A DNA stretch of 64,000 nucleotides from Rhodoblastus sp963704565 (lineage in GTDB: Bacteria > Pseudomonadota > Alphaproteobacteria > Rhizobiales > Beijerinckiaceae), in contig OY969917.1 in NCBI GenBank assembly GCA_963704565.1, positions 1,054,001 through 1,118,000 on the forward strand, written 5' to 3'. This document shows, one piece after another, positions 47,387 through 58,448 of this stretch. Numbering within the stretch: position 1 is the stretch's first letter; every line of letters starts with the position of its first letter. Both the position numbers and the translations under genes were made by a program. Below the pieces are notes generated by a model that was not told where the DNA came from, made no database searches, and saw nothing but the letters and a program-made list of their open reading frames with translations.

Positions 47387-47537
47387 TCTCGCCGCTTTGA
47401 TCGAGGAACTCGACTTCTCGCGCGAATTCGTCGCGACCGCGGTCAACGAAACATTCGTGCGCGCCAAGGAGCGCCGGCAGCGCCGCCTTGCCGAAGGCGA
47501 CAAGGTCGAAATCCTGACGCCGCGCCAAGGCGGCTGA
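47340..47537 (+). CDS. thiS: ThiS sulfur carrier protein
   Basis: 65 residues with a ubiquitin-like fold and the required C-terminal Gly-Gly (EILTPRQGG), which is adenylated and thiocarboxylated. The ribosome binding site (ccGGAGGtcatgg) lies inside the end of thiO, giving a 47-bp overlap with that gene. It donates sulfur to ThiG, whose gene follows 15 bp downstream. Confidence 0.92.
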   Translation: MKIVVNGETRDVKSSDLAALIEELDFSREFVATAVNETFVRAKERRQRRLAEGDKVEILTPRQGG

Positions 47538-47552
47538 GCAAGGAGGCTGAGC

Positions 47553-48332
47553 ATGAACGATCCCCTTCGCCTTTACGACGTGGAGCTGGACTCGCGCCTG
47601 CTGGTCGGCACCGCGCAATATCCCTCGCCGGCGATCCTCGCCGAGGCGCTGGCCGCCTCGCGCGCCGAAGTCGTCACCGTTTCGCTGCGCCGCGAGGCCG
47701 GCGGCGGGCGCGCCGGCCAGACTTTTTGGGGCCTGATCCGCTCGCTGGGCATGAGAGTCCTGCCCAATACGGCGGGCTGCCGCACGGTGAAGGAGGCGGT
47801 GACCACCGCCCAGATGGCGCGCGAACTTTTCGGGACCGACTGGATCAAGCTGGAGGTGATCGCCGACGAGGATCTGCTCGCGCCGGATGTCTTCGGTCTG
47901 GTCGAGGCGGCGCGCATCCTGTCGGACGAGGGGTTCAAGGTCTTTCCCTATACGACCGACGATCTGAGGGTCGCCGACAAGCTGCTCGACGCCGGCTGCA
48001 AGGTGCTGATGCCCTGGGGCGCGCCGATCGGCTCGGGCCGGGGCCTCAACAATATTTTCGCGCTCAGGGCGATGCGCGCCCGTTTCCCCGACACGCCGCT
48101 GGTGATCGACGCCGGGCTCGGCGCGCCGTCCCAGGCGGCGCAGGCCTTCGAGCTGGGCTATGACGCGGTGCTGCTCAACACGGCCATCGCGCGCGCCGGC
48201 GATCCGGTCGCCATGGCGCGGGCCTTCGCCGGCGCCTGCGAGGCGGGGCGCGCCGCCTTCCGCGCCCAGCCGATCGAGCCGCGCGACATGGCCGCGCCCT
48301 CGACGCCGGTCATCGGCCAGGGCTTTTCATGA
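47553..48332 (+). CDS. thiG: ThiG thiazole synthase
   Basis: 259 residues with a TIM-barrel fold. Family landmarks are LLVGTAQYPSPAILAEAL, LPNTAGCRTVKEAVTTAQMA, the Schiff-base lysine in TDWIKLEVIADE, LMPWGAPIGSGRGLNN and VIDAGLGAPSQAAQAFELG. It joins deoxyxylulose 5-phosphate, dehydroglycine and sulfur from ThiS. The stop overlaps the thiE start by four bases. Confidence 0.96.
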   Translation: MNDPLRLYDVELDSRLLVGTAQYPSPAILAEALAASRAEVVTVSLRREAGGGRAGQTFWGLIRSLGMRVLPNTAGCRTVKEAVTTAQMARELFGTDWIKLEVIADEDLLAPDVFGLVEAARILSDEGFKVFPYTTDDLRVADKLLDAGCKVLMPWGAPIGSGRGLNNIFALRAMRARFPDTPLVIDAGLGAPSQAAQAFELGYDAVLLNTAIARAGDPVAMARAFAGACEAGRAAFRAQPIEPRDMAAPSTPVIGQGFS

Positions 48333-48940
48333 GCCTCGACCCATTCTATCCGATCGTCGATCATGTCGATTGGCTGCGCCGCCTGCTGCCCTGCGAGGTG
48401 AAACTGGTCCAGTTGCGGGTGAAGGATGCGGAAGAAAGCGATTTGCGCGCCCAGATCGTTCAGGCGCGCGACCTGTGCCGGGATTTTGGCGCGCAACTGA
48501 TCGTCAACGATTACTGGCGCCTTGCCTTGGAGCTGGACTGCGATTTCGTCCACCTCGGCCAGGAAGACCTTTTGCAAGCCGATGTCGCCGCGATCAAGCG
48601 GGCGGGGATGAAACTCGGCGTCTCCAGCCATAACGAGGCCGAATTGGAACGAGCTTTGGTCGCCGCGCCCGATTATGTCGCGCTCGGCCCGATCTTCCCG
48701 ACGATCTTGAAAAAAATGCCGTGGGCGCCGCAGGGCCTGGACAAGTTCGGCCTGTGGAAGCGACGCATCGGCGCCCTGCCGCTGGTCGCCATCGGCGGAT
48801 TGACGCCCGAGCGGGCGGTCGAAGTTTTGCGGGCCGGCGCGCAAAGCGCGGCGGTGGTCACCGACATCACCCTCAACCCCGACCCGGAAGCGCGCACGCG
48901 CGAATGGCTGGCGGCGACGCGGGCGTTTGCGGGAACGTAA
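48329..48940 (+). CDS. thiE: ThiE thiamine-phosphate synthase
   Basis: 203 residues, a compact TIM barrel: KLVQLRVKDAEESDLRAQIV, LIVNDYWRLALELDCDFVHL (pyrophosphate and HMP site), LGVSSHNEAELERA, YVALGPIFPTILKKMPW and VAIGGLTPERAVEVLRAGA. It couples HMP-PP with the thiazole phosphate. Last gene of the riboswitch-controlled operon; convergent with the glycosyltransferase gene seven bases away. Confidence 0.92.
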   Translation: MSLDPFYPIVDHVDWLRRLLPCEVKLVQLRVKDAEESDLRAQIVQARDLCRDFGAQLIVNDYWRLALELDCDFVHLGQEDLLQADVAAIKRAGMKLGVSSHNEAELERALVAAPDYVALGPIFPTILKKMPWAPQGLDKFGLWKRRIGALPLVAIGGLTPERAVEVLRAGAQSAAVVTDITLNPDPEARTREWLAATRAFAGT

Positions 48941-48947
48941 GGCGCGA

Positions 48948-50606
48948 TCAGGCCGAAGCGCTTCGCTCGCCCGCCAGCTCCTCGCCTTGGGGCGGCGAAA
49001 CATCCGCCGCTTGCGCCAGCGCAGCGTCCACTTTGGCCTCGCTGGCATAGTCGCGGATGAAATCCAGCCCGGCGGCGGCGGTTTCCCGGTGGAGTTTCTC
49101 GTCGTTATGGAGTGCGACAATCGCCTCCGCCATATCCGTGATTTTCGCGTGGACGAAACGCGCCAGCGCGGGCGGGAGCAAAAGCCCTTCCGCAGCGACG
49201 GGGGTGCAGACGCAGGGCGCGCCGGCGGCGAAACTATCCAGAACCTTGCCTTTGATCCCGGCGCCGAAAGCCAGCGGCGCGACGGTCAGGCGCACGCGGT
49301 CGAAAAATTCGCCGAGTTCGCCGACCGCGCCGAGAACGTGGATTTTCTCGCCCGCCAGCTCACGCAGGGACTCCGGCATTTCGCTGCCGGCGAGCGTGCA
49401 GGCGATGGTGGGGTCTTTCGCCCACACCGCCTTCATGATCGGCCCGACCAGCAGGCGGGCGGCGTCGACATTCGGCTTGTGGGCGAAATGCGCCAGGAAG
49501 CCGATCCCGTTGCGTTCGGAAAAGCGCGCGGCGGTGGGATCGGGGGCGACGCGCCACGGCGCGACCACGATGGTCTTGGCCGGCAAATTCCGCTGCAACA
49601 GGTCTTTTTCGACCGGCGAATGGGTGACGACCGCGTCGGCCTGGGCGGCGCACCAGAACTCCTGGCGCTTCAGCCATTCGCTGTGCCGCGCCAGATCGTC
49701 GCGCTTCTCCACCGCCGCCTCGCGCGCCAGCCGCAAGCTGTGCAGATCGGCGAGGCTGTAGATGACCCGGGCGCGCGGCTGGAATTTCCGCGTCAGCGGC
49801 ATATAGCAGGACGCGTTGGACAGGCGGTGCAGATAGACGAGCCGATAGGCGCCGCGTTGCCGTTCGAGCAATTCCTCCACCGAATTGACCCAGGGCCTGG
49901 CGTGGCAGGTCACGCCGAAAGCCTCCAGCGCGCCCGGATCGCCCACCATGTCGGCGGGCGCGAAATGCACGTCGAAACCCAGTCTTTGCAGCGATTCCAT
50001 ATGCGAAACGATGGCTTTCGAGCCGGCGTCGCGGTTCATGTCGGGCAGGCGGTCGTCGATCACCAGCGCCGCCGGCCGCGCCTCGCGCGCATTCTTGCGG
50101 CCCGGCGCTCCAGCCGCGTCCTGCCATTGCAGGCGCTGCCGCGCCTCACGCTCGGTCAGGCCGCTGCGTTTCCGGTTGAAGGCGTTTTTCAGCTTTTCCG
50201 TCTGCTCGGCCAGGAAAGCCATGCGCCGGTCGAAATCGTCGTCGGTTTCGGCGGCGGCGAAAATGCGGGAAAGTTCATCGACCACGGTCTGATCGAAAGA
50301 CAGCGGCGTTTCGACGATTTTCGGCGAGCCGGGCACAACGGCGCCGTCGTCTTCGCGCCGGACTTCGATCGAATGGCGTTCGCCGCCGGGCAGGTGTTTG
50401 TGAAACTGGAGGCTGAAGGCGTGCTTGCCGTCGCCGATGCCGGCCGCCTCCAGATCGCGCCGCAACCGGTTGGCGAGACAACGCCCCACCACGGCGCCAT
50501 TGGCCAGAACGAGGAGGCTGACCGGCGTATCGGGCTGTTCGGGATCCCAGGCCCAGCCGTCGACGGCGGTTCCGGAAACAAAATCGATGCTGCCGCGAAG
50601 CGCCAT
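48948..50606 (-). CDS. glycosyltransferase with N-terminal GWA beta domain
   Basis: 552 residues from ATG 50606; the frame is open far upstream only because it overlaps the next gene. Residues 1-100 form a beta domain (GSIDFVSGTAVDGWAWDPEQ, PVSLLVLANGAVVG, GIGDGKHAFSLQF) that also ends the neighbouring Hint proteins. A charged linker (about 110-185) leads to a GT-B glycosyltransferase: DDRLPDMNRDAGSKAIV, VIYSLADLHSLRLAREAAV, GFLAHFAHKPNVDAARLLV, LAFGAGIKGKVLDSFAAGAP. It probably glycosylates a surface polymer or protein. It lies 25 bp after the Hint gene on the same strand, so an operon is likely and the Hint protein may be the substrate. Confidence 0.85.
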   Translation of the reverse strand: MALRGSIDFVSGTAVDGWAWDPEQPDTPVSLLVLANGAVVGRCLANRLRRDLEAAGIGDGKHAFSLQFHKHLPGGERHSIEVRREDDGAVVPGSPKIVETPLSFDQTVVDELSRIFAAAETDDDFDRRMAFLAEQTEKLKNAFNRKRSGLTEREARQRLQWQDAAGAPGRKNAREARPAALVIDDRLPDMNRDAGSKAIVSHMESLQRLGFDVHFAPADMVGDPGALEAFGVTCHARPWVNSVEELLERQRGAYRLVYLHRLSNASCYMPLTRKFQPRARVIYSLADLHSLRLAREAAVEKRDDLARHSEWLKRQEFWCAAQADAVVTHSPVEKDLLQRNLPAKTIVVAPWRVAPDPTAARFSERNGIGFLAHFAHKPNVDAARLLVGPIMKAVWAKDPTIACTLAGSEMPESLRELAGEKIHVLGAVGELGEFFDRVRLTVAPLAFGAGIKGKVLDSFAAGAPCVCTPVAAEGLLLPPALARFVHAKITDMAEAIVALHNDEKLHRETAAAGLDFIRDYASEAKVDAALAQAADVSPPQGEELAGERSASA

Positions 50607-50631
50607 GTTCAGTTCGTCGGTTGCGCCGCGC

Positions 50632-52113
50632 TCAGGCCGCCGCATGTCTGGTGGCGCGTGCGGCCAGGAACAGGCCGCTCCCCAAGACCGCGCCATCGGC
50701 CGAACGCCGCAGTTCAATTTCATGCGGACGCGACGGGTCGAGCGGCGAAACGAAACGCACGGCGAAACGCCGGCCGCCGCCCCTCCGCTCTCCATCAGCG
50801 TAAGCATAACAGAAGAACGCGGCGTCGACCATAACGTCAAGGCAGACCGGCGCGTCGGGGAAGGCGGCGTTTTGCGCCCAGCCCGAGACGCCTTCATGGT
50901 CGCCAGTTTCGACCGCGCCGAACAGCGCGCCGAAATCCGTCGCGGCGGGGCAGGGCAGGCCGGCGCGTTGGGCGAGGCGGCGGCGGACGCGGTCGAGCGC
51001 ATAGCCGTCCTCGACCCGCGGCGCGCAATAGGCGGCCGCCGCCCATTTTACTTCCGGATAGAGTTCGCGGAACTGATGGGCGTTCTGGAACATGCCCCGG
51101 CTGTCGTCATCGACGAAACTTTCCGAGAGCGCGCCTTCCGCGATCAGCACGTCATGGCTTTCGAGCTCGATGTGGAAATAGCGGATATCCTCCGTCGCCG
51201 CCTCTTTGACGATGGTCGCGCCATTGACGAGATGCTCGGCGGGGATCAGCACGCCGTCGAGGAACATGGCGTGTTTGGGCGACACCAGGAGATCGCGAAC
51301 GGGGATGTTTTCGTCGAGCGAGCCCGCCTTGAAGCGGATGGGGAGAAGATCGGGATTGTTGCCGGCAAAACGGGGCGAATAGGCGCGGGTTCCGATCCAT
51401 TTGATCAGGCGGCGCTCGCGGTTTGCGGTGATGACGCAGTCGCCGATCGCCAGATCCTCGACCGCCACCTCGCCGCGTTCGGTCGAAATCAGCGTTCCGC
51501 CACAATAACAGGGCGGCGTTGTATTGACGATGATCGCCGTTCCGCTTCCCGTGCCGGTGATCGTGTCCGCTGACAGGTGGAAATATTCGCCCGTGAAATT
51601 TGACCCAGAGCCGAGCTGGAGGTCGTAAGTGACGCCGTTCTCGACGATTTGCAGTTCATTGCCGGTCAGCAGCGTAACGGTGCCGGCTGTGTCGTAAGCC
51701 ACGCCGGTCAGATCGATCGTATTGCCCGGGGTGAAATTCAGGATGGTGTAATTGCTGGCGGGATTTGACGAGCTGTCCAGGCTCGGATTGGTGGCGCCGT
51801 CGATTTTCAATACGCCGCCGGTCGTTGCCTGGGGCGGGTAAGTGCCACTGCTGGTGTTGAATTCGATATTGGCGCCGAGAAGCGCGCCGCTCTGCAACTC
51901 GAGCGTCCCGCCATTGATGAACGTGCCGTAGCTGTTGAAGCTTGTGCCCGTGCCGCCGCCGTATTCTCCCGTCTGGCCTCCCGCGAGGACGATTTCCGTG
52001 CCGCCGTTTTCGACAGTTGTCGCCGCGAACAAACCACCGCTTTCGACGATCGTCGTGTTGCCGCTGGTCGTATTGACGCCGGTTTCGGTTCCGTAAATGT
52101 AGCTCGTTCCCAT
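50632..52113 (-). CDS. secreted Hint-domain protein with GWA tail (short passenger)
   Basis: 493 residues from ATG 52113, with GGAGG eight bases upstream. Residues 1-200 are a Gly/Thr/Asn-rich beta-helix-like passenger (TTVENGGTEIVLAGGQTGEY). The Hint_2 domain starts at Cys202: CYCGGTLISTERGE, VEDLAIGDCVITANRE, KWIGTRAYSPRFAGNN, VRDLLVSPKHAMFLDGVLIP, HLVNGATIVKE. It ends with a linker (YCAPRVEDGYALDRVRRRLA) and the GWA domain (GVSGWAQNAAFPDAP). Hint domains cut the chain before the first Cys and may attach the passenger to another molecule. No Sec signal peptide is seen. Confidence 0.87.
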   Translation of the reverse strand: MGTSYIYGTETGVNTTSGNTTIVESGGLFAATTVENGGTEIVLAGGQTGEYGGGTGTSFNSYGTFINGGTLELQSGALLGANIEFNTSSGTYPPQATTGGVLKIDGATNPSLDSSSNPASNYTILNFTPGNTIDLTGVAYDTAGTVTLLTGNELQIVENGVTYDLQLGSGSNFTGEYFHLSADTITGTGSGTAIIVNTTPPCYCGGTLISTERGEVAVEDLAIGDCVITANRERRLIKWIGTRAYSPRFAGNNPDLLPIRFKAGSLDENIPVRDLLVSPKHAMFLDGVLIPAEHLVNGATIVKEAATEDIRYFHIELESHDVLIAEGALSESFVDDDSRGMFQNAHQFRELYPEVKWAAAAYCAPRVEDGYALDRVRRRLAQRAGLPCPAATDFGALFGAVETGDHEGVSGWAQNAAFPDAPVCLDVMVDAAFFCYAYADGERRGGGRRFAVRFVSPLDPSRPHEIELRRSADGAVLGSGLFLAARATRHAAA

Positions 52114-52289
52114 TGGCCGCCTCCATAATCGGCAGCGCACTCCGCGCCCGCCACGTCTCAATGATGATTACGTTAGGTCACAACGAGAATTATCAACTCC
52201 GTTCTGGCTTCTCGGCAAGCGGAGGTTCGGCGATCCGCAGGACAATCACTTCAGGCTAATGCAGCGAGCGCGGTCTGTGGAACTGCAAT

Positions 52290-55235
52290 TCATAGGACGC
52301 TTCGATGATTCGAAGCCTTCCATGCCGCCGCATGTTTTGGGGCGCCCGCGGCCAGGAAAAACCTGGTCGCCAATACCGCGCCATCGGCCGAACGCCGCAG
52401 TTCGATTTCATGCGGGCGTGACGGGCCGAGCGGCGAGGCGAAACGCGCGGCGAAACGCCGGCCCTCGCCCTTTTGCTCTCCATCGGCGTAAGCATAGCAG
52501 AAGAACGCGGCGTCGACCATAACGTCAAGACAGACCGGCGCGTCGGGGAAGGCGGCGTTTTGCGCCCAGCCCGAGACGCCTTCATGGTCGCAAGTTTCGA
52601 CCTCGCCCAACAGCGCGCCGAAATCCGTCGCGGCGGGGCAGGGCAGGCCGGCGCGTTGGGCGAGGCGGCGGCGGACGCGGTCGAGCGCAAAGCCGTCCCC
52701 GACGCGCGGCGCGCAATAGACCGGTTCCTTCCGCCGCGCCTCGGGATAAAGTTTCTTGTACTCGTGGGCGTTCTGGAACATGCTGCGGCTGTCGTCGTCG
52801 ACAAAGCTTTCCGAAAGGGCGCCTTCGGCGATCAGAACGTCGTGGCTTTCGAGTTCGATGTGGAAATAATGGAAGTCGTCTTCAGGCTTTTCCTGGACGA
52901 TGGTTGCGCCATTGACGAGATGTTCGGCCGGGATTAGCACGCCGTCGAGGAACATGGCGTGTTTGGGCGACACCAGAAGATCGCGCGCCGGGACGCCTTC
53001 AGCCAGCGATGCGGCCCTGAAGCGGATCGGCAGGAGATCGGGATTGTTGCCGGCGAAGCGGGCGGAATAGGCGCGGGTTCCGATCCAGACGATCGGGCGC
53101 GGGGCGCCCGAAGCCGTCACGACCGGATCGCCGATCCGCAAATCCTCCACCGCGACCTCGCCGTTTTCCGTCAGGATGCGAGTCCCTTCGAGGTAGCAGG
53201 CTGTGTCGTCGATGGTCGATGTCGCGATATTGCTGAGATTGCTGGACGAAAAACCGTCGTTGACCTGCCATTGAATGGTGCGGGACACATCGGTTCCGCC
53301 CGCGGTCGGGTCGGCCGCAGTCGGGTCGGCCGCGGTCGAAGAATAGCCGACGGAATCCAGCGCCGTCTGATAATCCGCGACGCTTGCATTTCCCGTCAGC
53401 GTCAACTGATCGCCCGACACCGTGGCGGTGATGCCGTTCTGAGGGGAGAAGCTCAGCGCGTCGCCGGCCAGATAGCCGCTGGAAATCGTGACCGTGGCGC
53501 CGGTGATGTCCAGGCTGTCGGGGTCGGAAATGGTGAGGGCGCTGTCGATCGGCGTCGGCGGATTGCTGAAATAGTAAGTTGTGACATTGCCGTCGCCGCC
53601 GATCGTCGGCGCGGTATGAACCGGGGTGATATCGACCGTCGTGGTGGTCGAGTTCTGCGAACCGGCGGGAATGTTCTGTTCGCCGTCGTTGATCGTCCAG
53701 GTGAGCGTGCGCGAATCGTCCTGGCCGTAATTGGTCGAGTTCTGGCCGGTGACGTTATACTGGATGCTGTCGAGAACCTTGTTGTAGTCGGCGACGGTGT
53801 CGTAGCCGGTGAGGGTCAGCGTTTCGGTTCCGGCGTTATACGAAGCGGTGATCGCGGCGCCCGACGTGTTCGCCGAAAGATGATCGTCGCTTGAGCTATT
53901 CTCGTTTGAAGAGAACGTTCCACCGGTGATCTGGATGGTCGCGCCGACATAATCGCCGTTGCTGGCGTCGGTTGACGTGCTGGTGGAGGTGAGCAGATCG
54001 ACCGCCGCGCCGTTTTCGACCGCCGGAGTCCCCGCCGCGGTGAAATCCGGCACGGGCAGGCTGACGAAATCGATACCGAGCGGCACATAGGCAAGCTGCG
54101 CGCCGCTTTGGAGCGTCGATTCTGGAATGGTCTCGACAATGCTGGAGACGGTCGTCCCGCCCGCGCCGAGTTGCGCGACCACAATGGCGCCGGGGCCGTT
54201 AAAGCCCGAACCGCCATTAATCGCCAGATTCTGTTCGGAAATATAGAGCTGGTGATTGACCGAATCGTAGCTCAGGCCCGTGTATTGCCATTCGCCGTTG
54301 AGCGAAACGCCGGGGAGCGTCACTTGCGTCGCGGTTTGATCGGCCCCGCCGTTGGTCGAAACATACCATAGCTCGGGCGAACCGCCCTCCGCACTGTGGC
54401 CGGTGAGGAAAAAAACCTTGTTGTCGGCGGCGTCGACCGCCACGCCGCCGATGATGCCGTTGCTGAGGCTCGTGGGAAATTGGCCCGCGCCGGCTCCATT
54501 GCTCGTAAGCTGGGTCACACCGCCGGTCGCGAGGTTCTCGACATAGACGGCGTTGCTGAGCGCGAAAGGCGCGACGTTATAGGCGTAATTGGTTGCGACG
54601 AAATAGAGCTTCTGGTCCGCCGCATCGAGCGACATCGACGTGACCAGCGACGAAGCCGCGGCTGAACTGCCGCCGGTCACCGGCGAGCTGCCGTTGAAGA
54701 TGAAATCCGTGCCGCCGATCCCATTGGTTATGGGCGTGGTCGCGCCGGTCAAAGGGTTATAGTTGAACTCCTCGATGCCGCTGGTGCTGGTGTCCCCGTC
54801 CCAGATCGAGACATAGAGCTTGTGACTGACCGCGTCGATCACGACGTCATTGGTATAATCCTGATCGGCGGTGCTGCCGATCGGAATCGATGAAACCGGA
54901 GTCGAGGAGCCAATTCGATATTCGACCAGATCCTGCGCGGTCGGATCGGTCGGCGTGTAGCCCGCTGACTCGTTGGCGCCGGCGTTGTCAACCACCCAAT
55001 AATAGCCGGCGGCGGTGTCCGCCGCGATTCCAGTCCACCATTGGTCGCCCGCCGTCGCGGCGCCGTCCGCATTCACCGGCGTTGGCCCGAGCAGCGTCGC
55101 CTGCGACGATGGCGACCCGTCCGAATTGATGCGGCCCGCCTCATCGCCGCTACCGCCATAGCCGTAATTGTCGCCTATCGCCCCCGCCTCGCCGTCGGTG
55201 TACCAAAGCTGACCAGTGACTGGATCGGTAGCCAT
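52290..55235 (-). CDS. secreted Hint-domain protein with beta-propeller passenger and GWA tail
   Basis: 981 residues with GGGGAG upstream of ATG 55235. The N-terminal third looks like a beta-propeller (repeats such as VVIDAVSHKLYVSIWDGDT, MSLDAADQKLYFVATNYAY, VAVDAADNKVFFLTGHSAE). Cadherin-like repeats follow, with GTETLTLTGYDTVADYNKVL and SGDQLTLTGNASVADYQTAL. The Hint domain begins at Cys680 (CYLEGTRILTENGE) and matches the neighbour's almost residue for residue to SPKHAMFLDGVLIPAEHLVN. It ends in the same linker and GWA domain. The passenger is unrelated to those of the other Hint proteins. Confidence 0.87.
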   Translation of the reverse strand: MATDPVTGQLWYTDGEAGAIGDNYGYGGSGDEAGRINSDGSPSSQATLLGPTPVNADGAATAGDQWWTGIAADTAAGYYWVVDNAGANESAGYTPTDPTAQDLVEYRIGSSTPVSSIPIGSTADQDYTNDVVIDAVSHKLYVSIWDGDTSTSGIEEFNYNPLTGATTPITNGIGGTDFIFNGSSPVTGGSSAAASSLVTSMSLDAADQKLYFVATNYAYNVAPFALSNAVYVENLATGGVTQLTSNGAGAGQFPTSLSNGIIGGVAVDAADNKVFFLTGHSAEGGSPELWYVSTNGGADQTATQVTLPGVSLNGEWQYTGLSYDSVNHQLYISEQNLAINGGSGFNGPGAIVVAQLGAGGTTVSSIVETIPESTLQSGAQLAYVPLGIDFVSLPVPDFTAAGTPAVENGAAVDLLTSTSTSTDASNGDYVGATIQITGGTFSSNENSSSDDHLSANTSGAAITASYNAGTETLTLTGYDTVADYNKVLDSIQYNVTGQNSTNYGQDDSRTLTWTINDGEQNIPAGSQNSTTTTVDITPVHTAPTIGGDGNVTTYYFSNPPTPIDSALTISDPDSLDITGATVTISSGYLAGDALSFSPQNGITATVSGDQLTLTGNASVADYQTALDSVGYSSTAADPTAADPTAGGTDVSRTIQWQVNDGFSSSNLSNIATSTIDDTACYLEGTRILTENGEVAVEDLRIGDPVVTASGAPRPIVWIGTRAYSARFAGNNPDLLPIRFRAASLAEGVPARDLLVSPKHAMFLDGVLIPAEHLVNGATIVQEKPEDDFHYFHIELESHDVLIAEGALSESFVDDDSRSMFQNAHEYKKLYPEARRKEPVYCAPRVGDGFALDRVRRRLAQRAGLPCPAATDFGALLGEVETCDHEGVSGWAQNAAFPDAPVCLDVMVDAAFFCYAYADGEQKGEGRRFAARFASPLGPSRPHEIELRRSADGAVLATRFFLAAGAPKHAAAWKASNHRSVL

Positions 55236-55399
55236 TGCGCGCTCCCCAACGTCAAATGAATGATTTTTTGGTTATGATTTTTGGGCCTGGCGGCGTCGCG
55301 CCCCGGCCTGACTGTCGGCAAACTCAGCCAAGACAAAAGGTTCGGCAAGCAACGAATTCGTGAACACATTTTTTTTTGTCGCGACATCCGCACAGAAGA

Positions 55400-56899
<1,500 letters not shown>

Positions 56900-57242
56900 G
56901 CCGCACCTCCGTAAATCACGAAATTGTTACCGGGCGTCCGGAAAGTTCTGTAGATCTAGAACCGGCCTCACTTTAGGGCCCCTGCGGGGCGGCGCCCATC
57001 GCCTGAACCTTATTGCTAAGGTATGATTTATCGGCTAGCTCCGATCAACTTGGTGTTTTTTCACTATCTTCTCAAGACCATCCCGTCCGGAGCGCGAATC
57101 GACGCGCCAACGCCGGCCGAAGAATAAAAACACAAGAACAACAGCAACGAGACTCTGAATCCTTCGATTGCCGCGCGGAAAAAAACGCGCGGGGGGCGAG
57201 AATCGGCGTCGCCTTTGTCAACGCCGGGCCAGGGAGGCGGAC
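56900..57242. other. divergent promoter region between the methyltransferase and tail-collar genes
   Basis: No gene. A/T content rises at 57005-57070 and 57120-57150. Promoters for both directions should lie here. A GC-rich direct/inverted cluster (gggcccctgcggggcggcgccc, about 56977-56998, written here as one imperfect palindrome) could be an operator or terminator; I cannot decide. Confidence 0.4.
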
Positions 57243-57779
57243 ATGGGCCAGCCCTATGTTGGCGAGATTCGGTTGTTTGGCGGCAATTTCGCGCCGGTTG
57301 ATTGGCATTTCTGCGATGGGACATTGCTGTCCATTGCCGATAATTCCGTGCTTTTCAATCTGATCGGCACAACCTATGGCGGCGATGGCCAAACGACGTT
57401 CGCTTTGCCAGATCTGCGCAGCCGCGTGCCGCTGCACCAGGGCTCGCGGGGCGGACAGACCTATGTCCTCGGCCAGTTCGGCGGCGCGGAGACGGTGGCG
57501 CTGACGACCTCGCAGATTCCAGCCCACAGCCACCAGGTCCAGGCGACGGCGACGGGAACGGCGGCGACTCCAGCGGCCAATCTCGTCCTGTCCAGTCAGA
57601 CCTCGAACGCCCCGAATTCGCCTCCGGCCTACGCCGCGCCGAATTCCGCGACGCTGGCGCCACTGGCCTCGCAATCGGTCGCCAATCAGGGCGAAGGCCA
57701 AGCGCATGATAATATCCAGCCTTTCGTCGCGCTGAATTTCATCATTTCGCTGTTTGGCGTTTACCCGAGCCAGACCTGA
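57243..57779 (+). CDS. tail-collar domain protein 1 (microcystin-dependent-protein-like)
   Basis: 178 residues from ATG 57243 with GGAGG upstream. The phage tail-collar fold is clear: PYVGEIRLFGGNFAPVDWHF, CDGTLLSIADNSVLFNLIGT, YGGDGQTTFALPDLRSRVPL, then HSHQVQ. A Thr/Ala-rich variable segment precedes the conserved ending DNIQPFVALNFIISLFGVYP. Free-standing proteins of this type occur in bacteria outside prophages; no other phage genes are near. First of three paralogues in a row. Confidence 0.88.
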   Translation: MGQPYVGEIRLFGGNFAPVDWHFCDGTLLSIADNSVLFNLIGTTYGGDGQTTFALPDLRSRVPLHQGSRGGQTYVLGQFGGAETVALTTSQIPAHSHQVQATATGTAATPAANLVLSSQTSNAPNSPPAYAAPNSATLAPLASQSVANQGEGQAHDNIQPFVALNFIISLFGVYPSQT

Positions 57780-57816
57780 TCCACGCCGGCTTTTTCGCGA
57801 ACCTGGGGGTTGCATC

Positions 57817-58368
57817 ATGTCGGACCAATTCGTCGCCGAAATCCGCATCTTTCCCTTCAACTTCGCCCCGGTCGGCTGGGCCTTGTGCAACGGCCAGCTG
57901 CTGCCGATTTCGCAATATGCGGCTTTGTTCTCCCTGATCGGCACATTCTATGGCGGCAACGGAACCAGCAATTTCGCCTTGCCGAATCTGCAGGGCGCGG
58001 CGCCGCTGAATTTCGGCCAGGGTTCCGGACTGTCGCTGCGCAATATCGGCCAGACCGGCGGCGAGACCGCGGTCACTTTGCTGACTTCGCAATTGCCGGC
58101 GCATAATCACGCGATTTCCGCCTCGACCTCGCCGGGAACGACCACGACCGCCAACGGCAATCAGCTGGGCGTTGGCCAAAGCGGCGGCGGGAAATCGGGC
58201 CAGACCGTGGTCAATCTCTACAGCCCCAATCCGGCCCAGGCGAAAACCGGCCTTGCGGCCAATTCCATGTCGAACGCCGGCGGGAGCCTGTCGCACAATA
58301 ATCTCCAGCCCTATCTCACCTTTAATTTCTGCATCGCCCTTCAGGGCATTTATCCTTCGCGCAGCTGA
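57817..58368 (+). CDS. tail-collar domain protein 2
   Basis: 183 residues from ATG 57817 (gggggttgcatc upstream). Same plan as its neighbours: FVAEIRIFPFNFAPVGWALC, NGQLLPISQYAALFSLIGT, YGGNGTSNFALPNLQGAAPL, PAHNHAISAS, ending NNLQPYLTFNFCIALQGIYP. The middle (about residues 100-155) differs from the other two and is Gly/Ser/Asn-rich. Probable operon with the genes on either side. Confidence 0.88.
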   Translation: MSDQFVAEIRIFPFNFAPVGWALCNGQLLPISQYAALFSLIGTFYGGNGTSNFALPNLQGAAPLNFGQGSGLSLRNIGQTGGETAVTLLTSQLPAHNHAISASTSPGTTTTANGNQLGVGQSGGGKSGQTVVNLYSPNPAQAKTGLAANSMSNAGGSLSHNNLQPYLTFNFCIALQGIYPSRS

Positions 58369-58448
58369 CTTTCTCCGGCGCCGCCGGACAATGAAATCCA
58401 TGAATTCCAGCGCGACGCGCGCAAAAACTCGAAATCCGGGAGGCCGCG

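Noticed and set aside
50607..51002. N-terminal extension of the glycosyltransferase
   Set aside because: The frame is open upstream only because it overlaps the Hint gene on the same strand. The GWA domain begins at ATG 50606.
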